From positions 6,175 to 70,174 of the forward strand of contig NZ_JBBWUA010000016.1 in assembly GCF_038181555.1 (NCBI RefSeq): a DNA stretch of 64,000 nt, read 5' to 3'. Made by a program: the position numbers and the translations under genes. The DNA is from Desulfitobacterium sp038181555. Its GTDB lineage: Bacteria > Bacillota > Desulfitobacteriia > Desulfitobacteriales > Desulfitobacteriaceae. Each line of letters begins with the position of its first letter. Positions within the stretch are counted from its first letter, which is position 1. The notes below the pieces were generated by a model, which saw nothing but the letters and a program-made list of their open reading frames with translations, was not told the DNA's origin and did no database searches. Of the stretch, positions 59,670-64,000 are shown piece after piece.

Positions 59670-60959
59670 GTGAGGAAGAAGACGCGTGCATTTATGCGAA
59701 CGCTAACAAGTTGGATTATTGTCTCTCTAATGCTCCAATTTACTTTTTATTTTTTCCTAAATGGACAGGTAGAAAAGATTATGGCTCCAGTCATAGCTCA
59801 ACCTATCGTAGTCGAGAATTTAGAAGCTGAGATACCTGGAACAAATCTAGAGAACCTACAGATATCTTATGGTAAAGATTATTTAGCTTACCATGAAAAC
59901 GGGGTGCTGAAGGTTTATAACCTACGTCAAGAAAAGGTAGTTTTTGAAAAAGCCCCGACCGGGGATAGCGATTATGATATGGGGGTTATTTACTATCAAT
60001 GGCTCCCGGACCGTGATACCCTAGTTTACTTTTTCGCCCGTAAGAATCCAAATCCAACAACCACTGTCATCGTTCCTATTGAGGAAGTAGATGAACAGGG
60101 ATCTGTAGATAATAGTGCAGCCACATCCCCAACAACTGAACCTGATGCTGTTGAGGATCCTAATCAGGCACCAAACCCAAATCCGACAACATTGGAAAAG
60201 CCTATTAAAAAGGTGCCGAAGACACGCACCGAAATCCGCTACAACAACCCACAGATAACTGAGGTCTTTACTTTGGAGCTTCCTCCCAGTGACGAAAAAG
60301 AAATTGCGCCCGATGATCGCTTTAACCGAAGTATTGATAGTTTCCCCGCTAGGGGTGAAATCAAGCAAATGGTTGTCTCCACCTTTACGAATCTGCTCTA
60401 TCTGTCCATTGAGGATAAGGGGCAGTTCCAACTGATGGAGATTGATATCATGAAAAATGTCAGAAACTTAAATCGAGCGCAGGAAACGCTCGCTCAGCTG
60501 GCTGCTTCAGATAAGTTCGGAACCTTATATGCGAAAAGCACTTCCGGCCAATCTGAGCGGATTATTGCCTTACAGGGCTGGAATAGAGAAGTTATCTCCG
60601 AGGATTCTGATGATATTATTCTAGGAAACCGAGCCGGAACTCTATATTTGGGTCATGTTCAAAATAACACTTTAGTGAGCATACGCAGTGCAGAGGAGCA
60701 TTCTGAGGAAGATAATCTAGAATTCAAAACCATCTGGGAAGGCTCGATACCCTTTGGCGACCACAAGAATGTAATTATTGGAGCTAAGAATGAAATCATC
60801 GTCTATGATGACCAAAAAGCTCATATTATCCAAGGCGGTAAGAACAAAGAGGTTACACTCAACGGCGAAGAAAATTATATTTCATTCGATGGGGTAGAGC
60901 TGATTCAAGTGACACGTGTCGGTATGTCGACCAAAATTAAACTTCAACCTCTCCAGTAA
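59670..60959 (+). CDS. Membrane-anchored extracytoplasmic protein of unknown function
   Basis: About 429 residues. A basic start (RKKTRAFMR) and one membrane segment (TLTSWIIVSLMLQFTFYFFL) precede a large outer part. This includes beta-rich segments and a Pro/Thr/Asn-rich linker (about residues 140-180; TSPTTEPDAVEDPNQAPNPN). Blocks such as YHENGVLKVYNLRQEKVVFEK and NEIIVYDDQKAHIIQGG recall beta-propeller blades, inferred only. GTG at 59670 has GGGGGTG 6 bases upstream; the long frame overlapping the previous gene lacks a site. Gap to the glycosidase-like gene is 26 bases, so they are likely one operon. Confidence 0.68.
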   Translation: MRKKTRAFMRTLTSWIIVSLMLQFTFYFFLNGQVEKIMAPVIAQPIVVENLEAEIPGTNLENLQISYGKDYLAYHENGVLKVYNLRQEKVVFEKAPTGDSDYDMGVIYYQWLPDRDTLVYFFARKNPNPTTTVIVPIEEVDEQGSVDNSAATSPTTEPDAVEDPNQAPNPNPTTLEKPIKKVPKTRTEIRYNNPQITEVFTLELPPSDEKEIAPDDRFNRSIDSFPARGEIKQMVVSTFTNLLYLSIEDKGQFQLMEIDIMKNVRNLNRAQETLAQLAASDKFGTLYAKSTSGQSERIIALQGWNREVISEDSDDIILGNRAGTLYLGHVQNNTLVSIRSAEEHSEEDNLEFKTIWEGSIPFGDHKNVIIGAKNEIIVYDDQKAHIIQGGKNKEVTLNGEENYISFDGVELIQVTRVGMSTKIKLQPLQ

Positions 60960-61000
60960 GACGATTCATAATTAAAGGCAATAAATATGTCAATACAATC

Positions 61001-61044
61001 AACAAGCAAAGACGGAAGGGCGAACTCTTCCGTCTTTGCTTGTT
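61001..61044. terminator. Long symmetric terminator between convergent genes
   Basis: A perfect 18-bp stem, AACAAGCAAAGACGGAAG (61001-61018) with 61027-61044, and an 8-base loop. T-runs are short on both sides, so termination relies mainly on the long stem. Confidence 0.7.
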
Positions 61045-61076
61045 CTACCAGACTTTTGGCTTCGATCCTGGGCTTT

Positions 61077-63884
61077 CTACTGTGACATATTTTCTTCTTG
61101 GAGTGACTCCTGCTCAGCCTCAGGATAAGCGGTGCTACTTGTCATGGACCTTAACTGGTCTTCCAGCTGGTTGAGCAGTTCACGAAGTTGTTCAATTTGC
61201 TTGAGGAGAGATTGGGTATCCTTGATCATTGCGTTTTCTTGAGAAACCGAATTCCCAGCTGTGGAGCTCACAGAAGGTTCATTTTGATTCGCTGTATTCT
61301 CTTGGGGAGAGTTGGTTAGAAGGATTTTCGCACCAAAGAGTTGAGCAAGTGCGTCTTCAAGGGTTTCGGCCATAACAATCCTATCTTCGTAAGCGACGAC
61401 AACCCGTCTCATTTCAGGAATGCTACCAACGGTATCAGCTTGTAAGTAAATTGGTTCCACATATAAAAAGTTCTCGGCGATGGGGAGCATTTGCAGATGA
61501 CCACGTATAACACGGGAACCCTTTTGATTCCATAAAGCCAACTGTTTTGATATTTCCGGATTTTGATCGATTCGTGACTCAATCTGGAGAGGACCATTCA
61601 CCTCAAGATTCTTGGGGATTTTATAAAGCTTTAATTCCCCATAATGCTCTCCATCCATGCGAGCAGCCAGCCAGCTGATCATATTGTTGCGACTGTTTGA
61701 AGAGCTCGAAGCTGGAGTAAAGGGAATCATTAAAGCTAATTCGTGTTGATTGCTACCGGGAATTCGCATGACGCAATAATGCGATTCGACGTTTTTGGGT
61801 TCCGAGCCAGAGGATTCTTTTGCTATATCCCAAGCATCTTCTTTGTTATAAAACTCAGCGGGGTCTGTCATATGGAAATTCTTCAACATATTGCTTTGGA
61901 TTGTAAAGAGAGTCTCAGGGTAGCGTAGGTGTGCACGGAGTTCTTCGGACATTTCCGAGAGATCCTTAAAGACCCCTGGGAAGATTTTACGATAGGTTTG
62001 CAGGATAGGATCTGCGGTATCGACTGCATAAAAACTGACAGTTCCATCATAGGCATCAACCACAACTTTTACTGAATTGCGAATATAATTAATCTCTCGA
62101 GCTTGGTCCATACGAGAGTAGGGGAAGGTTTTCGAGATAGTATAGCCATCAATTATCCATCTCAGGCGTCCTTTATCGACAATCAAGTAAGGATTCTCAT
62201 CGTATTTAAGAAAGGGTATAAGCTTTTCGACACGCTCCATAATGTTGCGGTGAAGCAGAATGCGACTTTGGGAATTCACCTCATTCGCTAAGTAAAATCG
62301 TGGTGTTGTGTGTTTTAGGGAGAGCATCAGTCGATTGAGGGGAGTGAGTTGAATACCCGACTTACCCTGATAGTTTGATTCTACATTAGTGTTGCCCTCA
62401 GGATAATCGAATTCCTTTATGGCAGTATTGACGACAACCCATTCATTGGTGAGTTCTCCGAAATAAATGCGAGGCTGAGTCAATTGAAACTCCTGATGAT
62501 TGGTAGTGGGTGGTGCATCTCTAACAGCAAAGTTCGGTAGCCCTTCGGTAACAGCATTGGCAAAGGAAGCAACAACTCCAAAACCATGAGTGTATTTAAA
62601 ACGGAAATTGACAAAGGTCTGTGCAGTACTCGCCAGATCATAGGGTGATAGCTCACGAGGAGCAAGCAACACTTGTCGATACTCACCATTGATTAGATAG
62701 CGATCAACATCGATGTCCGAGAACTTGTAATACTGCTTTATACCTTGTTTTTGAGTATAAATTTGGCTCATGAGGCGAGGATCGTTTAAGCTAATATTAT
62801 TTAAGGTGGGTAGCTCTTGCTTAAGGAGATCTGCTGATATAGGTTCATTTCCTTTATATTCTTCTACGCTAATTTTATCCAGCCCATAGGCGAAACGCGT
62901 TAAAGATATCTCATTCTGAATATAAGGTAGTTCTTTAGCTAATTCGTTGGGTACCACGACTAAGGACTGAACAACTAAAGGCCATAGGGTTGAGAGAAGT
63001 GCGCCACCAAGCAAAACAAATAGAATAGGGAGGGTTAAAAATCTTATTTCATTCCTAAAAAATGACACCAGTCCACCGATGAGACCTAGGGCACATAAAA
63101 CTATCAAGATCTTGAATGCCGGCAAAGTAGCAGAGATATCAGCATACCCTGCGCCTGCTATCAGTCCCTGTTGAGAATAAAGCAACCGGAAGGTACTAAA
63201 ATAATAGCCAAATCCCTTGAAGGTAAAGAGAACCATCGCCAATAAGGCAAGGTGGCGGCGAGCAGCAGGACTTATTTCAATAGTATGTTTACGCCATAGA
63301 AGCATGGAGTGAAACCTGATAACGCCTGTGAAAATGTAGAATAAGGTAGTAATAATTGCCAGTAGAAAAAGAGGGCCGAAGAAGACACTGTAAATTGTAT
63401 ATAAAAAAGGAAGTTGAAACACATAGAAGCCCAGATCCTTGAAAAATATCGGATCTCCTTGACCGAACGGGGTAGGATTCATGAAGGTCAGGACCTCTAG
63501 CCAACCTGTGAACCCCGCTACAAAGCTCACACCAAAACTAACTAAAGCAGAAATTACTACTAACCAGATTGTCATCTTTTTTTGACTCAAGCGGTAGAAA
63601 GGACGATCCATTTCATGGACGAGCCTGAGGCGTTTTTTAAGTCGTTCATTAACAAAGGTTAGAATCGCATGGCGTATAGACAAGAGGGTTCCAGAGATAA
63701 AGAGGAAGAGAATGGTTCCATTGCCGACCTGAATAATCCCTTTACTTATTAGAGGTGTCCAAAAGAGTTGGTCGTAGCCAAGATCTGAGTACCATAACCA
63801 ATCTTCAAAAAGACCACTTATAGCGAATAAGCTAATTATCAGGGAGGCAAGCAAGATAAGTAATAGGCGAAAAATTCGTCTCAA
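61077..63884 (-). CDS. UPF0182 family membrane protein
   Basis: About 935 residues. Seven or so membrane segments fill the first 310 residues (IFRLLLILLASLIISLFAIS, then the conserved EDWLWYSDLGYDQLFW). A long outer domain follows with the family-typical GFGVVASFANAVTEGLPNF, QPRIYFGE and RIPGSNQHELALMIPFTP. The C-terminus has a Ser/Asn/Gln-rich linker and a coiled coil (LLKQIEQLRELLNQLEDQLRSM). Function unknown; widespread in Firmicutes and Actinobacteria. TTG at 63884 follows GAAGGAGGG by 6 bases; the ATG codons at 63890 and 63920 abut or precede that site. Confidence 0.88.
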   Translation of the reverse strand: MRRIFRLLLILLASLIISLFAISGLFEDWLWYSDLGYDQLFWTPLISKGIIQVGNGTILFLFISGTLLSIRHAILTFVNERLKKRLRLVHEMDRPFYRLSQKKMTIWLVVISALVSFGVSFVAGFTGWLEVLTFMNPTPFGQGDPIFFKDLGFYVFQLPFLYTIYSVFFGPLFLLAIITTLFYIFTGVIRFHSMLLWRKHTIEISPAARRHLALLAMVLFTFKGFGYYFSTFRLLYSQQGLIAGAGYADISATLPAFKILIVLCALGLIGGLVSFFRNEIRFLTLPILFVLLGGALLSTLWPLVVQSLVVVPNELAKELPYIQNEISLTRFAYGLDKISVEEYKGNEPISADLLKQELPTLNNISLNDPRLMSQIYTQKQGIKQYYKFSDIDVDRYLINGEYRQVLLAPRELSPYDLASTAQTFVNFRFKYTHGFGVVASFANAVTEGLPNFAVRDAPPTTNHQEFQLTQPRIYFGELTNEWVVVNTAIKEFDYPEGNTNVESNYQGKSGIQLTPLNRLMLSLKHTTPRFYLANEVNSQSRILLHRNIMERVEKLIPFLKYDENPYLIVDKGRLRWIIDGYTISKTFPYSRMDQAREINYIRNSVKVVVDAYDGTVSFYAVDTADPILQTYRKIFPGVFKDLSEMSEELRAHLRYPETLFTIQSNMLKNFHMTDPAEFYNKEDAWDIAKESSGSEPKNVESHYCVMRIPGSNQHELALMIPFTPASSSSNSRNNMISWLAARMDGEHYGELKLYKIPKNLEVNGPLQIESRIDQNPEISKQLALWNQKGSRVIRGHLQMLPIAENFLYVEPIYLQADTVGSIPEMRRVVVAYEDRIVMAETLEDALAQLFGAKILLTNSPQENTANQNEPSVSSTAGNSVSQENAMIKDTQSLLKQIEQLRELLNQLEDQLRSMTSSTAYPEAEQESLQEENMSQ

Positions 63885-64000
63885 TCCCATCCCTCCTTCG
63901 CATATGCTATTATTTGACATGTAACACTATTTTGCCCAATAACAAGAAAACCCAGAACTTATTCTTATAAATATATTAATGATTACAAAATATATATGAA

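Noticed and set aside
1..64000. CRISPR arrays, insertion sequences, prophage or integron features
   Set aside because: No regularly spaced repeats, transposase or phage-type genes were seen on either strand.

Overview
The window looks like a chromosome segment of a low-to-moderate G+C, spore-forming, anaerobic Firmicute, most likely of the Desulfitobacterium/Desulfosporosinus type. This is inferred, not tested by search. The support is a complete carbonyl branch of the Wood-Ljungdahl pathway, an AddAB recombination nuclease, a DegS/DegU-like pair, a DnaD/DnaI-like primosome pair, spore-type tiny membrane proteins and a LysM coat-like protein, an FMN riboswitch with a Gram-positive transcription-attenuation layout, and strong AGGAGG-type ribosome binding sites with many GTG/TTG starts. 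No insertion sequence, prophage or CRISPR array was seen.

Layout. 1-6 kb: the 3' end of a chromate-type transporter, a cardiolipin synthase, an ECF sigma factor translationally coupled to a membrane DUF4349 protein, a YitT-family membrane protein, and two small minus-strand exported proteins. 6-14 kb: addB-addA, overlapping. 14-17 kb (minus): an ABC importer (ATPase, permease, lipoprotein) behind a leader with a hairpin and U-tract that may be an attenuator. 17-19.3 kb: a LysM protein, an unrecognised conserved-looking protein, a self-contained structured RNA gene (promoter, 19-bp closing stem, terminator) and two tiny membrane proteins. 19.3-28.6 kb: a 2-hydroxyacid dehydrogenase, an acetyltransferase, an iron-sulfur flavoprotein, DegV, a phosphohexomutase, ClpB and two small proteins. 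28.7-34 kb (minus): a SigH-like sigma factor, the riboflavin operon ribD-ribE-ribBA-ribH under an FMN riboswitch, an acetyltransferase and tRNA-Pro(CGG). 34.2-35.4 kb: a second DegV and a small acidic protein.

35.8-47 kb is the metabolic core: cooC, CO dehydrogenase, acetyl-CoA synthase, corrinoid protein large subunit, its ATP-dependent reductive activator, a second nickel-ATPase (AcsF type), corrinoid protein small subunit and methyltetrahydrofolate methyltransferase, all on the plus strand. Together these take a methyl group from methyl-H4folate, carry it on the corrinoid protein, and join it to CO (made from CO2 by CODH) and CoA on the acetyl-CoA synthase A-cluster. The two ATPases serve metallocluster maturation and the activator rescues oxidised cobalamin. 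The folate (methyl) branch is not in the window.

47-64 kb: an unrecognised three-part protein, a DegS/DegU-like two-component pair, a beta-CASP metallo-hydrolase, an HD hydrolase, the DnaD/DnaI pair, several exported or membrane proteins of unknown function, GAPDH, an OsmC protein, a phosphodiester-glycosidase-like protein with a membrane-anchored partner, and a large UPF0182 membrane protein. The strongest candidates for something undescribed are the structured RNA gene at about 18.50-18.84 kb, the possible attenuator leader of the ABC importer, and the repeat-rich leader of the CO dehydrogenase operon.
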